Below, piece by piece: positions 1 to 13,400 of a stretch of 60,560 nucleotides of DNA; position 1 is the stretch's first letter; each line of letters opens with the position of its first letter. Origin of the DNA: Pholiota molesta (Eukaryota > Basidiomycota > Agaricomycetes > Agaricales > Strophariaceae); contig JACGCK010000246.1 in the NCBI GenBank assembly GCA_014925825.1, positions 1 to 60,560 of the forward strand, read 5' to 3'. The position numbers and the translations under genes are program-made. The notes below the pieces were generated by a model. It worked only from the letters and a program-made list of their open reading frames with translations, had not been told where the DNA came from and ran no database searches.

Positions 1-992
1 TTGGCCAGGTCCTAACATTGTTCCTTCGTCATGTGGCACAGATAACTAACGCATGCCGTATCCAAGAAACCCTCGAGGCAGATCCTTGCGGCACCTGTTG
101 ACCTATTGGCTGTATGTCAGAAGCACCAAAAGATCATGGGGTCGCGGTGGGGTATTAGAACACATTATCTGTCAGCGCCTATCAATCTCAAGCGTAAACG
201 GTCAATGACGCCTTGAATACCGTTGGCCCGATGGTGAACCTAACGGTGAATTATAACTAGACGATGTTCGCACATAAGAACGATGCATTGAGGAGCCACG
301 GAAGGCAGCGAATAAAGGTTGGCAGGGTACCTAATCATATATCCATGGAGAAATGGCAGAAAACTGGAGGTCTAGGACTTGTAATATCTTGTACCAAGTT
401 TTCGACTTCTGTCAAATGCTTTAGTTCTAGCACTTTCGAACTTAGATGGCCCACTGGAAGCGAGCAAAAACTCACGCTAACACTTAGTTTTGGATCCGGT
501 AGCCCCGCAGAAAAAATAGAAATGACTTCTGTATTACGATAATAGAAATGGTTCAACATATTATGAGGACCGGACCATGGCCACAATGGCTTGACTAATT
601 GACCCAGCAAAATTAGCCTTTAATGTAGTGAAGTCTTGTCAATGAAATCACTGACATTGATTTCAGGACATGATCCATCCGGTATATAAATGTCACGACC
701 CAAGTAAATGGACCTCCGTGAAGCTCTAGGATGGTGATGGTGAAGGATTTTGTTAGTAACGGACAAGCACGGAGCGAATCAGCTTTTCTGTTTTCAACAG
801 CTTTTATGTAGCATTCCCAAAATGGCAATGTAGGTGGCACGTGCGGGTAAGCGATGTCACTGGCGCAGGAAATTCAACTTGAACTTTGAACTGCTACTAG
901 TACTAGAGACTGCAACGACGAGCTCGAACAGTTCGTCAGTTGGCGTTGAAATCTTGGACTTACTCAAAAGAACATCCATAATCCCGTGAGAC
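1..992. other. left-end intergenic region, no convincing gene
   Basis: Two short open stretches lie on the minus strand (613-840 and 335-610) and one on the plus strand (264-542). None shows a recognisable domain, and they do not join into a longer protein by obvious splice sites. The last 100-150 bases should contain the promoter and 5' leader of the cap-binding gene that starts at 993. A degraded gene on the minus strand is possible but cannot be shown from the sequence. Confidence 0.4.
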
Positions 993-3900
993 ATGAGTGA
1001 GCGCCACGGTCGCGGGGGCGGATACCGACGACGGTATCATCAGAGAGACAGAGGTGAGGAATGGGCGTTATGCTGCTCCAGTTGCTCGTACAAACCTTAT
1101 ATTGCTCCTGTGTGTATAGATGACTATGACGACCGTCGTCGTGACTATGAGACACCCGATGACAAGCTTAAAGCTGCTATAATCAAGTTGGGAGAAGTGG
1201 TGAGTATCAACGTATGTGATATTACATGACATGAAGCCTACCGCGTTCTTTTAGGATCCTGTTGAAGAACTCCTCGTCTGGAACAGCAAATTAGAGACCA
1301 CCTTCCCCGAAATATTCCCATTGTTTCCGAAGCTTTTCGTATTGGGTGCGCAGAATTAAATAATTTACCCCGGCGCTTTCTAACTTTTGAACAGAGTAAC
1401 AGAACAACCATACAAGATTCCTTTCTATGCTGCTCTTCTCCGACTCCTACACAACCCTACAGAGCTCTCCCTTCCCGATGAAAACCCGTTGGGCCGACTC
1501 GTCCTGGAAGATTTTTGGAAAGGTTTCCAATCTTATCTGGATAAAGTGGCTTGGCGCGACACACGTCTTTGCGTGAGCTATGCTCTTTTATGGTTTAAGC
1601 ACTCCTACTTATGTTCTTAGATACACTTTTCGCACATTTAACTGTGGCGAAATTAATTTCGACGGATTCCATGTTCTCTCTCCTGCGATCCTTCACGGCG
1701 GTTTTGGATGAATTTGGAGTTTCAAATGGTCGAGCAAAACAAGCTGCACTTTGTGCTGGTGAAGGGTTGCTTATCGTAAGTCTTTCCCCCCTACTACTCG
1801 GATAAAGTTCAAACTGAGCATTTTACAAGGCCGGTGCAGTATTGAAGGAACATTCGGCCACAGGCGTCGATGAATTATCAATGCCATACAAGTATACGCC
1901 GAAACTACAACGCAGCAAAAATGGCTAGTTTCTCCTGCAACAAGAATTTCAAGTCAAGCCATCCCTCATGATAGCGCAGTCGAGGTACGTTGCCCTTTGT
2001 CTTCTCTGCTTGATACGCGGTTAAGCCTTTTTTAGCTTCTTGAAATCCTTCTTAGTACCCTTACGACTCTGAATCAATCGGATTTCAAAGAGATAGAAAA
2101 TTGTATACCTCAACCGTATACACTCAGCCCAGATGACGAAACTGTCACCTCAAAACCATATGACCTTCCTTCAGTTTTGGTTCCTCCTGAGGTTATCGAA
2201 CTGGACTCGATGTCTCCTGACTCTGGGGAGGAATCTCAAATTAAAAAAGACGAATGGCCAGAGTTTTTTATCAGGCTTTTCCCTGATGATGTTGGTTTCT
2301 TTTACTTTTCCCCCCCCATTCATCTTCTCACCCTCCGTTAACAGGTATCTCCAGACCCAAACAGCCCTGCTGGCTACGTCGTTCGCACGGCTCTGATGGA
2401 TATAATCGATATTTTTGAAGTGAATAGAAAGGAATGTGCTCGGCTTTTGCTTGAATATCCTAAATGGAATTTGCCTGGGACTTTCAAGCCTAAACCGGGC
2501 GCGACAAATGCAGTGGAGCCTGCACCTGGAAAGGATTGGCAACTAGAGAGCACGATCATTGAGGTACATCTCATTTGCGTCTAATGTGTTGTGATCATTC
2601 AATGTCTTTTACAGACTGTTCTGGGCACTTTCCTTGTCCTTCCCGAACCCGCAAGAAAATCGATATACTACATCGCGCTTATTACAGAGCTTTGCAAACT
2701 TTCACCATCTACTGTCGGTCCAGCTGTCGGAAAGTCAATTCGCAAACTCTATAGCTCTCTATCGGATGGCCTCGACGTCGAGGCTGCACGTCGTTTTGCA
2801 GAATGGTTTGCAGTCCACATGAGCAACTTTGGCTTTCAATGGGTTTGGAAAGAATGGTGCGATTGCTTCCCTTTGCCGCTGGAAACCTTTTTCATATTTT
2901 CATCTCCAGGGTCCCTGATCTTTCTCTACCTGTCCAACATCCTCGTCGTGCGTTTATGCGCAGGGCAGTAGAATTCGAAATCCGCCTCGCCTATCATGAC
3001 CGTATTCTCAAAACTCTCCCGGAGTCTATGCAAGAGCCCGAAGCATATACGATCGCAAGGGAGGCCCCAGGCCCAGCCTATGAATACGATGATCCTGGTA
3101 TGTCACGATTCATAATCCAACGCTATCATCCAGCAGAGTTGTATTGACTTCTTTAAAGCCAACCCCCACCACGATGCCGCTCAAGCCGTCTTGAATCTCT
3201 TCCGTGGGCGTGCAAAGGCCGAGGATGTTATCACTCATCTCGATTCCTTGAAGACCTCTCTGGAGACATCAGAAGAAGGGCATGCCAACGTCGATTCCAT
3301 CATCCGATCCATCGTCGTCCAATCGCTCCTGCAGACCGGCGCCCGGTCATTCTCCCACTTCCTGAACGCTATCGAACGCTACCTTGTCTTGCTCCGCAAT
3401 CTCGCCAGCGGCGGCAGCTCGAGTGTGGGTGGAACAGGTAGCCCTGAGGCCAAAGCGGATGTTCTTACGGCTGCGGCGGGCTTTTGGAAAAACAACAGGC
3501 AGTTGGTTGCCATCGTCTTCGACAAGCTTATGCAGTATCAGATCGTTGACCCTACTGATGTAGTGGCCTGGACGTTCATGAATGGCGTTGGTGTTGGCCA
3601 ACTGGCAGAACTTGGCGGCCCGATGAACCTCAGTGCTTTCGAATGGGACTTGCTGAGAGGTGCATTGGATAAGGCAAATGGGCGTGTTACCATTGCACGC
3701 AGGAAAATCGCTACTTTGAGGAAGGAAGATGACGATGCTCAGGCTCGGGTGAAGGCACGTGCGGATGATACTATGGAAGTCGATGCTGAGCCAAAAGGTA
3801 AGCTCTTTTTTCCCATACATATCTAAATACTAAATTTTTGTCTTTTTTAGAAGTTGAAGATCCTGAAGCTGAGCCCAAAGAAAAGGATACCGTTCCTGCC

Positions 3901-4335
3901 ATGGAAAATCCTGCTCTAAGCACCGCTCTCAAGGCATTCTCTAGTTTGACCAGAGAACAAAAGGCAGCACTGTCCAGGACGCTTGAAGGCTTTGTGGCGT
4001 GTCTTGCGCCATCAAAATCAGATCCACATGCCAATCCCAAAGCACGCACTGTCATTTCCGAAGAAGCTTGGGAGAATCGCGCCAACTGGGAGAGGGATGA
4101 GTGGAATGCATGGGAGACATGGGGCTGGTACAGGCAGTTCTGCAGAGCGGTTAGTCGCGTTCGCGATATACTCTTCCTTTGTTCTGATCTTTCTTTTATG
4201 ACAGTATTCGCCCTACCTCCGCGCGTATTCGACGACGCTCTATACCGTTTCATTCGCAAAATTCGAACAAGAAAAGACGACGCAGCAGATTTGCTTAAGA
4301 TGGTATGGAACATTGCCATTGGGCAGGAGGCTTAA
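993..4335 (+). CDS. CBC1: nuclear cap-binding protein subunit 1 (CBP80), MIF4G-type
   Basis: This is the large subunit of the nuclear cap-binding complex. With CBP20 it binds the m7G cap of new RNA polymerase II transcripts and couples capping to splicing, 3' processing and export. The ATG at 993 opens an Arg/Gly-rich tail (MSERHGRGGGYRRR). It is followed by the helical MIF4G-like block (YETPDDKLKAAIIKLGE, then DPVEELLVWNSKLETTFPEI), and later by the typical CBP80 stretches ARKSIYYIALITELCKLSP and RRFAEWFAVHMSNFGFQWVW. The C-terminal part (DVITHLDSLKTSLE, WNAWETWGWYRQFCRA) ends at a TAA at 4333-4335. The gene is split by many short introns, for example after AGA G at the first exon and GT...TTTTAG before DPVEEL. 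One acceptor near 1396 must be the second of two adjacent AGs to keep the frame. Family membership rests on remembered consensus, but several independent blocks agree. Confidence 0.93.
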
Positions 4336-4782
4336 TTCGCGTCGTTTTGTTCTTTTCTTTGTTATTAGAGTTTCGCCGCCCGCGCCGTCCTTTGATTTCT
4401 TAATTCATGACACAGTCTTATTAGTTTTGCCTCTCTTGGTCCGAATAATGGCCAGGAAATGCCCATTTCTACGCCGATGTATACATGCTTCTCGAATAGT
4501 TCTTGCTAGTCAGTGTATACGCCGTCCTTTGAATCTACCCTACGATTCTATACTTGCCTTGCTTTCCACAAACACTGGTGAAACAGCGACAGTGGTTATC
4601 AAGGTGGCATTCCCACTTGATTCTGCCAAGATTCTGCAATCGGCGAGCACTCGTATTTGGCTATGTTGTCCATTGACTTCCAGAAAGAAATTCTGGGCGA
4701 ACAAGTGATCGCATTTACCAAGTACCTTTGCGTTCATCCGTGCGTCCTGCTCTTCCTTCCCAGACCCCCGCAATTTATCTTT
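4336..4782. other. intergenic spacer with ESF2 promoter
   Basis: This spacer joins the end of CBP80 to the start of ESF2. It is T/C-rich just before the ATG at 4783. One frame stays open from 4657 into ESF2, but the first in-frame ATG that begins a plausible ESF2 N-terminus is 4783, so the upstream part is read as leader. No other gene is seen. Confidence 0.5.
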
Positions 4783-5821
4783 ATGGCGGAAATTATTCAG
4801 AAAGAAAAGCGACAACGCTCGGAAGCTGTTTCAAGTACGGAGGCCAGTCCACCTGAAGCTGGACCATCCCGGCTACCAGACGAAGATGTGGTAGAGGCAA
4901 ACTCCGATGACCCCAATGAAAACGACGATGATAATGACGAAGAGGAAGAAGAAGATGAAGATGTCGAAGATGGCTCTGTAGAAGGAATGGATTCTGAAGG
5001 GTTTTCCGGAGAGAAAAAGCTAAAGCCTTTAACTCCTGAAGCGCTAGCCGCTTTCAAGGCAGCTCAAGATCGCGCAGGAGTGATCTATATCTCAAGAATA
5101 CCTCCAGGCATGCGCCCTGCCAAAGTGCGACACTTGATGAGCAACTATGGTGCGGTTGGTCGAGTGTATCTGCAACAAGAAGGTGCGTATTTTTGACTTC
5201 TAGGCGGGAACATTTATTGAAGTCATTTCTCCCGGTCCGGCAGATGCCAAGCGTGCGTATCTGAGGCGCAAATTTACATCTACGAAGAAGGCGCACTACA
5301 CGGAGGGCTGGGTCGAATTTAAAGACAAGAAGGTTGCGCGTACTGTCGCCGAGATGCTGAACGCTCAACCTATCGGCGGCAAAAAAGGATCCCGATGGCG
5401 GGATGATATCTGGACCATGAAATATCTACCGAAATTCAAATGGTACATGCTAACAGAGCAAGTCGGTGAGTATCATTGAATTTGTTAAAATTAATATCGT
5501 TATTGATTTCGTGTCTTTCAACTAGCTCATGAAACGGCCGTGCATGCCGCCAAATTGCGCGTCGAGCTCTCGCAATCCAAAACCGAGCAGCAACAATATT
5601 TGAAGAATGTCGAATTGGCTCGTGTTCTGGACAAGCGTGCAGCGAAGAAGAGAGAGAAGGGTGAGGAGTTTGAGCTGAAGCCAAATAATCAGCTGGGCAA
5701 AAAGCGGTCGCATGAAGGAAATGAGGGAGAACAGCGGAAGAAGAAACAGAAGGAGTCGCATGCAGAAACAAAAGGGCGATCCCAAGTTCCATTAGATAGT
5801 GTTTTGAAAAGTATATTCTAG
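4783..5821 (+). CDS. ESF2: pre-rRNA processing factor ESF2/ABT1 (RRM protein)
   Basis: ESF2 (ABT1 in animals) is a nucleolar RNA-binding protein of the small-subunit processome; in yeast it stimulates the helicase Dbp8 during 18S rRNA maturation. The first exon (4783-5182) encodes a Lys/Glu-rich start and a long acidic run around residues 45-70. The RRM then begins with [20 protein letters not shown]. After an intron, exon 2 continues with [16 protein letters not shown], the aromatic [12 protein letters not shown] stretch and the family hallmark [16 protein letters not shown]. The third exon is a basic, helical tail ([19 protein letters not shown], then [13 protein letters not shown]), as expected for ESF2. 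Both introns are GT...AG and the phases match. The gene lies on the same strand between CBP80 and ARS2. Its size of roughly 330 residues fits the family. Confidence 0.93.
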
Positions 5822-6163
5822 CTTGATACATAGTATGCAGGTGCTATTAGATTCTTCAAAAGAATTGTTGGTGGGAACGACACCAGAGCACGCCGTTTGA
5901 CGCACGGGCCAAATGGTCGAAAATTCAAGCTCCGCTTAAAATGACATGAGAATGTGCTCGTCATGTAATTATGGGGTTCATCGCGAAACACTGTTGAGCG
6001 TGTCGAAAGCAACGTTGAGCTCGCTGTGGTAGCCAACTTCCACGCCGTTTCGTGATCCCAAGAGGTCTGTGCTTCACTATGCTCGACCTCTCTCTCGCAG
6101 GCTCTGATCGGCCCTCGTAATGTTCGCTTCTCTTTCTCTTCTCAGTTCTTTTCTCTATAAAAG
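5822..6163. other. ESF2-ARS2 intergenic spacer
   Basis: No gene is seen between the two plus-strand genes. The segment just before the ARS2 ATG at 6164 is strongly pyrimidine-rich (a TTCTC/TTTTCTC run around 6125-6160), the usual make-up of a fungal core promoter and transcription start zone. Confidence 0.4.
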
Positions 6164-9100
6164 ATGTCCTCCTGGTCTTCGTCGTATCCTCCCCCACCTC
6201 GTCGTTCTCGTTCTCGTTCTCCTCCGCGCGGAGGGTATTCCTCTGGTAGAGCACCATACCCAGATACTTATCCAGAATCCCACAGGCCGGAGTGGGATTC
6301 ATATGACAGGGATAGATCGAATTACGAACGAGACCGCCCTCCATACGACTATGGCAGGCGTCGAAGTAGGAGTCCTACATTGGACGAAGGTATGTTCACC
6401 AGCTGTCGCATCAATTCTTTGGAAAACCCGGAATTTCTGACCTCTATTGCTGTTTAGCTGGCAGAAAGCGGAGAAGATCAATGTCCCCATACGACAGAGA
6501 ACGCTATGATCCACGTCCGAGATACAGTGATGATTACGGTTTGCTTTCATGTCTTTTCTTTTTTGCTCGGCGTGATATCTTACGCATGCTTATGTCCAGA
6601 CGCTCATTCTCGACATGGTTACTCAACGTCACCTCGTCGGCACAACGCACCCTATCCTCCTGCAAGAAGGGCGCCGCCCGACCCCCACACCTTTGACTAT
6701 CCGGCATCATTGAAGCAATTCGCTGACTGGTTTCGATACACCTACCCCGCTCAAGCACTTGAAGAAGACAATGCCGATAAAGCTGCTGAGCAAGAAGCAG
6801 GCGACGGCTCAAAACCTCGTAATGGTATCAAAAGCAAATGGGAGAAGTATAAGAAAGACTTTGCTGCAACTCAGGTTAGCATATTTTCTCTCTTTCACTC
6901 GGATTCTCTGTCATGTGCTTGTCAATTTGTGTCGTTTTACGATTCCAATTGTCCTTTTGTTTCTCAAACTCAAACAACAATAACTAAACTTATTTTACAT
7001 ATTAAAGCTTCAAACAATGTTTGAGCATCATAGGAAATCACCGTGGTTCGCCGAGAAATATGATCCTGCGCCAGATTTCGAGACTCTACGCTTGCGCGTA
7101 AGAAAAGAAGGCTGGAAAGGCCGTCTCAGTAACTTCCTTCATGATCTCGAGTCGGGAAAGTTCGATCCCGATCTTAATGAGTCAGAAACTGAACCAACGT
7201 CCCCAACGAAGGAAAATGGAAATGGCGACGCCGTGGATCATGCCTCTACGGAGGATTCGAAACCTATTCCCTCTGGAGAGGATGACATGCAATTCAATGC
7301 TGAGGCAGACGATGAAACCGGTGATCAGGATACCCAGCGTAATGATGCCAATGGCAAATTTATGGCTGGCGATAGGCGAGGCACCCGCGGTGAAGAGATT
7401 TCGGTTCCCACAGAGGGAAACCAAGTAATGATTAGAACGATCCCACCTGACATTGGTCGGGTCAAGTTGGAAGAGGTATGCTCGCTTGTTAATTATCCTT
7501 TTTCATTAAGCTGATCTTGTCAAAGGCTTGTTCCAAAATTCCTGGCTTTATATATCTTGCGTTAGGAGATCCCCTTCAAAAGCGAAACTATTATCGTGCT
7601 GGATGGCTGAGATTCCAGGATGATGCCGACATGTCTGCGGTGATGTCGGAATTATCTGAGAAAAAGGTATACGTTCTTAATTATACCAACTATATTACAT
7701 GAGACTAAACATCGTAACCAGATTGAGGGCTTTAAACTGCACGTTACGCATAATCTTCGACCATTCGTGAACAAAATCCGTTACGCACCTGAAGTCGCTA
7801 GTCGACCTGACAGATTGGCGAAAGATCTGGAGAACGCAAAAGTACTTGCTGCTATTCTTGAAGACCAGGCCGCCAAGCTGCGTGCGGCTAAAATTGCACT
7901 TTTGAAGGCTCCTGTTGTCAAGCAGGAGGGTGAAGGTGTCAAGGCTGAGGGCAGGGATGCGGATATGACTGCGCCTGAGGATGATGAAGATCCTGAGCCC
8001 AAAGAATCGGGAAGCAACGCAGTTGAGAGGAGGATAGAGAAAGTCATGTCGGATATGCGCGACCAGGGACTGGTGGACATCAATGACGAGAGGGTATATG
8101 AAGAGAAGAAGGTACGCCCCTCGTCTTCTTGTCACATTTTGCACAACTCACCATTCTTTTTTTTTCTGCCTCGCAGGTTGTAGTATCACTCGACTTGTAC
8201 CTCGACTATTTGCGTGCTGCGTTCAACACATGCTATTATTGCGCTGTCGTTACCGATCACGTTGAAGAGTTGCAGCGTAAGTGTTTGAAGCATGAGAGGA
8301 AGCCACTGTCGAAGGCGCTACTTGAGGAGATTAGAGTTGCGGAGGTTGAAAAAGCCGAGAAGGAAAGGAAAGTCAAGGAGGAGGAAGATAAAGAGATGAT
8401 GGAAGATACAGGCGACGATAAAAGTAAAGTGAAGGAGAAAGAGAATGGGCGAGCGAAGCATGATCCGAGAGATTGGAAGCGGAATGGTGTGTTTTCTTTC
8501 TGTTTTCGATGACAAGCCTTGCTGATTTCTTTTTATAGATGAACGATGGCTTGAGTGGCTTGATTCTAAGATTGCTCTCCTCATTAATCGTGATGGGGTA
8601 GATCCTCGTGATTATGGCGGCAAGAGTTACGAAGAGTAAGTCCCGTTGAACTTCAAAGTTGAATCTCGCACTTATAATATTTGGCAGGGAACTGACTAAG
8701 GTCGTTGAACCTCACCTTAAGCAAGAGGATGAGGGCAAGTTCCGGTGTAAAACTTGCCAGAAGCTATTCAAAGCGACGGCTTTTGTCGAGAAGCATATTG
8801 CCAACAAGCACCCAGAGCTGGTTAAGTCACTTGATGAGGTAAGAGGCCTCCTTTGAATTTTTATGGTGTCACCGAATTGACGGCGTATCATTAACAGCTT
8901 CCGTACTTCAACAACTTTGCTTTAGATCCTCATCGAATTCAACCATTCGCTCATCCACCCGCTACTGTGGGAAACAGCAGTCAAGCACCTCCACCCCAGG
9001 CCTATGGCATCCAAGCCCCTGCTCCGTACCAAGGGGGCGGCGACTACGGACGTGGCGGTCCTTACTATGGTGCCAATGGGCCATATCCCCCAGGCGGCTA

Positions 9101-9529
9101 TCCTCCTCCTTACTTCAGTGGCCACTGGGACGGCGGCTTCCCACCTTACCCTGGCGGCGGATATCCCGCACGACGAGACGATTCGAGCGGAAGGCGGCTG
9201 AGCGAGCGCATCAGCGGATTCGCGAGCGAGAGCTCTGTGATCCCTGCGGGTGCGGGTCTTCCCCCCAAACCCACGCCAGCGGCGCTGGACACGGCGCTTG
9301 TCAGTGGGAATCCCTCGATGGGCAGGAGGAATACCCGGAATGGAAGTCTGGCTCATGGACCGCCGCCGCCGCCACCGCCTGATGCGAAGGAAGATCCACG
9401 CGCAGCTGTGGGCAAGAGGGTTAGCTACCATGATATGGATTTGGTCGCTGAGGTGTGTTTTCTGATGTCTTCGTCTGAAATTTTTTGCTTACGTTCCTTT
9501 TTCAGGGTGATGTCGAACTTATGTATTAG
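6164..9529 (+). CDS. ARS2: ARS2/SERRATE cap-complex adaptor
   Basis: ARS2 (SERRATE in plants, Pir2 in fission yeast) bridges the nuclear cap-binding complex to RNA processing, export and decay machineries. The ATG at 6164 opens an RS/proline-rich tail (PPPPRRSRSRSPPRGG). The conserved N-terminal block follows (FDYPASLKQFADWFRYTYP, then SPWFAEKYDPAPDFETL and KEGWKGRLSNFLHDLE). After an acidic linker come an RRM-like middle, the helical LEWLDSK region and a C2H2 zinc finger (CKTCQKLFKATAFVEKHIANKH, with C, C, H, H visible). The tail is Gly/Pro-rich and ends YHDMDLVAEGDVELMY. This resembles the acidic C-terminus through which ARS2 proteins contact the cap-binding complex. The last exon follows GAG|GTGTG...TTTTTCAG|GG and stops at 9527-9529. 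About ten short introns are present. The CBP80 gene lies about 1.8 kb upstream on the same strand. Confidence 0.93.
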
Positions 9530-10480
9530 TATATGGTGTGCAGGTGGTTTGAAACATATTTCAACATATTCCAAAGACTTTCTTCTTCTCCGAGTAGTCT
9601 TCTGTGTGTTTATATAGGATGAGTATAGAATGCAAGTATTATTTCTTTTTGCACTTCCAGAATCGGACCTGCACGCAGAATCAGCTTCACTTGATTAACC
9701 CCATGACATAACACTGAACAGTACAAGCGTGCTTTACGCCAGTACCTAGGATTGATACATGCTGGGAAAGTGATGCTACACTGTACCAGTACGACACTGT
9801 TAACGTTGTTTCGATCTTCCAGTAGGCTCAATTCGTTGAATGAAATAAAACCCCGGGTTTTGAACTCCTATTGAGTACTGTTAGGAACTAGCTCTATGTT
9901 CTTCTTCAAGGCGATTCTTGATGGCTCCACAGAAACTCAGAGTATCAGTATCCTCGAATGGTCAGCAAATGGTCATTGACAGTACCGGTGGCACGTATCT
10001 ATTTTGAGTCGCCACATGGCCCTGTCGAGTATAAATCATCGGAACAGCTTCGAAAAGGGTACATGTCGAATTTTCTGGATCAAAGGGTCGATGGGCAATG
10101 TCGTAATACCTTGAAGCTTCAAGCTTCGAGGGGGTTCCTCAAATTTCGATTGTTTTCCGCCGGTACGGATTTCAAGCGAGTTTTCAGGGACTGTCGGCGG
10201 CGCTGGGCATATGTGAGACTGTCCAGCGCACTGTAGGCATGAATCAAGTTAGACAAGGTCCTATGAATAGCTAGCCTCGAGATGGTCGCCAGCGGCGAAG
10301 GGACGCTGAAAAGTGGGGGATGAGCTGAAATGATGACGTAACGGCTATAAAGAGTGTTTGTCGCAGTTTGGAATGGAGCGGCACGATCTTGGATGAATAT
10401 TAATCTTCAGACTCACCTTACCCTCCTTCGCTGGTCGGCGTAGGTTTCTCGCTGACATCCACTGCCTTTCCTCTTCCCAG
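9530..10480. other. ARS2-SSK1 intergenic region and 5' part of SSK1 gene
   Basis: The first few hundred bases are the ARS2 3' region. The 10300-10480 part contains a CT-rich stretch ending in CTTCCCAG at 10480, a clear splice acceptor for the next gene. An upstream exon with the true start codon is therefore expected here. An ATG near 10393 is a candidate, but no donor was found that joins it in frame. A 92-codon open frame at 9958-10236 shows no recognisable features. Confidence 0.45.
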
Positions 10481-13400
10481 GCAGTCGAAACAGATAATCT
10501 TTCCTATCGCGTCCCTGGACCTATCAGTGTCCTCAAAAACGACGGAATTGCGCCCAGTGCTCGCCTTTCAGGGGCGATGAGTGTACCCATACTCCCAGCG
10601 CTGCGCATGACTGCCGAGGGCGACTGCATCGTCCAGGAAGACGTTTCTTTAGATCCTCCACCGAGCAGCAAGTTCAGTGTTTCGTATGCCCGCACGAAAG
10701 GTCGCCAAAATTCGATGTCGGCAGGCAACAAGCCCAACGCGAGCGGTGCATCCGACGGCGAAGCACAGGGATCAGACGGAGACGCACCAGAGGACGACGA
10801 GGTTGTATACCCCAAATCCACGCCTTCACCGATGGTAGAGCAACCAAGCCCGAACATCCCGACCTTTCCACAGCGACAATATGGCAACCTCCCGCGTACA
10901 CAATCCATGCCGCTTCCTTCTCTGCTTAGCCAGCTACAGAATCCACACAAGGCTGGATCGCAATCAAACTTCGAACTATCACCTTTACCTTCTCCACAGG
11001 TTCGCGAAGTCTCTATGGAACTCGCCGATTCCATCCAACTCGCCATTCAAACTATGCTCCAAATATCTCCGCCACAGGTGTTGGATCCAGCAAGAGAACA
11101 GTTCTCCGCCTGTTCGCTTTCCATTCCGACGTCGTCAATGTCTGCTTTATTTACGGCTATGAAGAGCCTCAACTACATTTCGGCGAACATGGCGTCATTC
11201 TGCGAATCAGCCACGGACACCCATTCTAAATCCCACAATGAATTCGATATCGGAGAGGTGCTGCAATGTGTTGGCGACGCATTGAGCGGAGCTGCGGCGC
11301 AATGCGGTGTCGATTTGGTGATATATCACGGAGATGTAGGGTTGAAGCATGTATATGTGTCTGGAGACGAAAGTGGCATATCGTTTGCACTGTCACATGT
11401 AATTTTTTCTTCTTCTTCTTTGTTTGCATATAGCTCTAATCTTCTTTGTAGATCATTCGCCAAGTATTGAATACAGCAGAACGGGGCGATTCCATCGAAC
11501 TTGGGCTGTTGGTCAGTCCAATCACCATATCCACATCCACACAAGGCTTTCACCCAAACACCGAGTCTCCTCCAATTGATGACCTTTTAACTGCTGCGCC
11601 CTTGCAATCGAACGGTCCTGTCAAAGTGACCATTCGTATTTCGCATAAATACGCCCCTTCGGAGACCCACCAAGGCGCCAGTCATCCAAAAGACGTCGTT
11701 ACTACCGAAATCCGACAAAAACCTTGTTTTAACACCCTCTTCCTTCGTCGCATCCTCCGACAGATTGATGGTAGTCTCATCGCAGATCTTCCGCCCCCGG
11801 AAGCATTTACCAGCGGTCGTACATGCGACCTTGAAATGGTTCTGGACCGCGCTCCTTTGCCCACACCCGCTCCTCCCACAGAAGACGGAAATCAAAGCCC
11901 TCCCAATGAACCCACCCTCGAACAACTCTCATCCTTCGGAGAAACCTTGAAAGGTAAAAGAGTGACGCTATACGCAAGTGCGAGAGGATCGTTCGCTCAC
12001 CACCTTACGAGCTATTTGACTGCTTGGGGTATGGATGTGACACATGTGTCTCCGGACGGTCATGTTGACGGTTTGGCGGACCAAAACTCCTCTTCCTCGG
12101 AAGATGGTCGTGCGCCTTCGTTTGGCCAATACTCTGCAGGTGCACCAGGATCACCTGGCAAGTCTGACCCACGGTCTACGCCTCCTGAAGGCCCTGCGTT
12201 CATCGTCGTCGATGATGATGTTGACATCTTGAAGGATCGCCTACAGGCTCTGCGGTTTGAAAGCCAGCCTTCGTTTATGGGTCCTTCGTCGAGAAAAAGA
12301 CCACAATTGTCAACTAGGACTCGGTCGACTTCCCAAGTTGCCCGTTTCTTGGGCATCAACAACCTCGCCCGCCCATCTTCACCCGCCGTCATTCTATATT
12401 TCACGAGTCTCGCAAATTACAAGGCCGTGCGAGAATTCATGCAGTCTATCACTATATCATATACCGCTACCTCCACTCCTCTTCCTGAAGTGATGATCAT
12501 CCCGAAGCCGGCTGGTCCTCGTCGGTTTTTGACTGCTCTGCACACCGCGGTCACTAAACCCAATGTGGACCCTATGTTCACGCCGATAGCGACATCGCCT
12601 TCCAGCCCATCAGTCAGAGAGTCAGATGGCTCATTCTTTCCCTTGGTTGCAAACGATCAGAACGCTGGCACTAGTGCCGGCGGAGGCCACCCTGGCAGCA
12701 GCCCGCAGATTCAATCGCCAGGGCTGAAAAACACCAACCGGCCCCGTGGCTCTCGCACCAGCTCAGACCGGTCGACGGCGTCCAATGGCGCGGCTGGTCC
12801 TAATGCGCTATCGATCCTACCTCCTTCACCGCTTGCCCTGCCAGATAATGTCGAGTATTTCTCTGCTGCCGCGCAGAAGCTCGGCACGTCGCCATCTTCA
12901 GGCCTTGTCATACAGAGTCCGGACGGGCAGACAGCGGGCATATACTTCCATCCGCGGAGTAAGAGCGCGAGCACTTCGCGAAACCCGTCCAGTCGGTCGA
13001 TGGAGCGAGGCAACGGGCAGCTTGTGGTGCCTGATGCAACGAGAGGACCCCCAATGCAGCGCACCCCGTCTGGCAGCGGAAGGACAGAGACCACGACGTC
13101 ATTCGCGGTCCTACATGAAGTGCACCGGAGTACAGCACGCCCCGCTCTCAACCCGAGTCCCAGTCCCACATCCCCGTTGTCGGCGTCGCCAACGGCCCCA
13201 GCGCCGAGAGCACCGCGTCTGCGGTCGGTGGGCCCGGTTGAGGAGAACAAGGAGGGCGAACTGCAGCCGTCGCTTTCGATGAGCATCCTCTCGCCGGTCC
13301 CGAGACGGAAGAGCGAAGACAAGCAGGGGTTGGCAGCGGCTTCGCCCACGGAGGGCGGCCCCAGCACGCCGGTCCGGCGAGCGGGCGCGAAGCGGGGCTC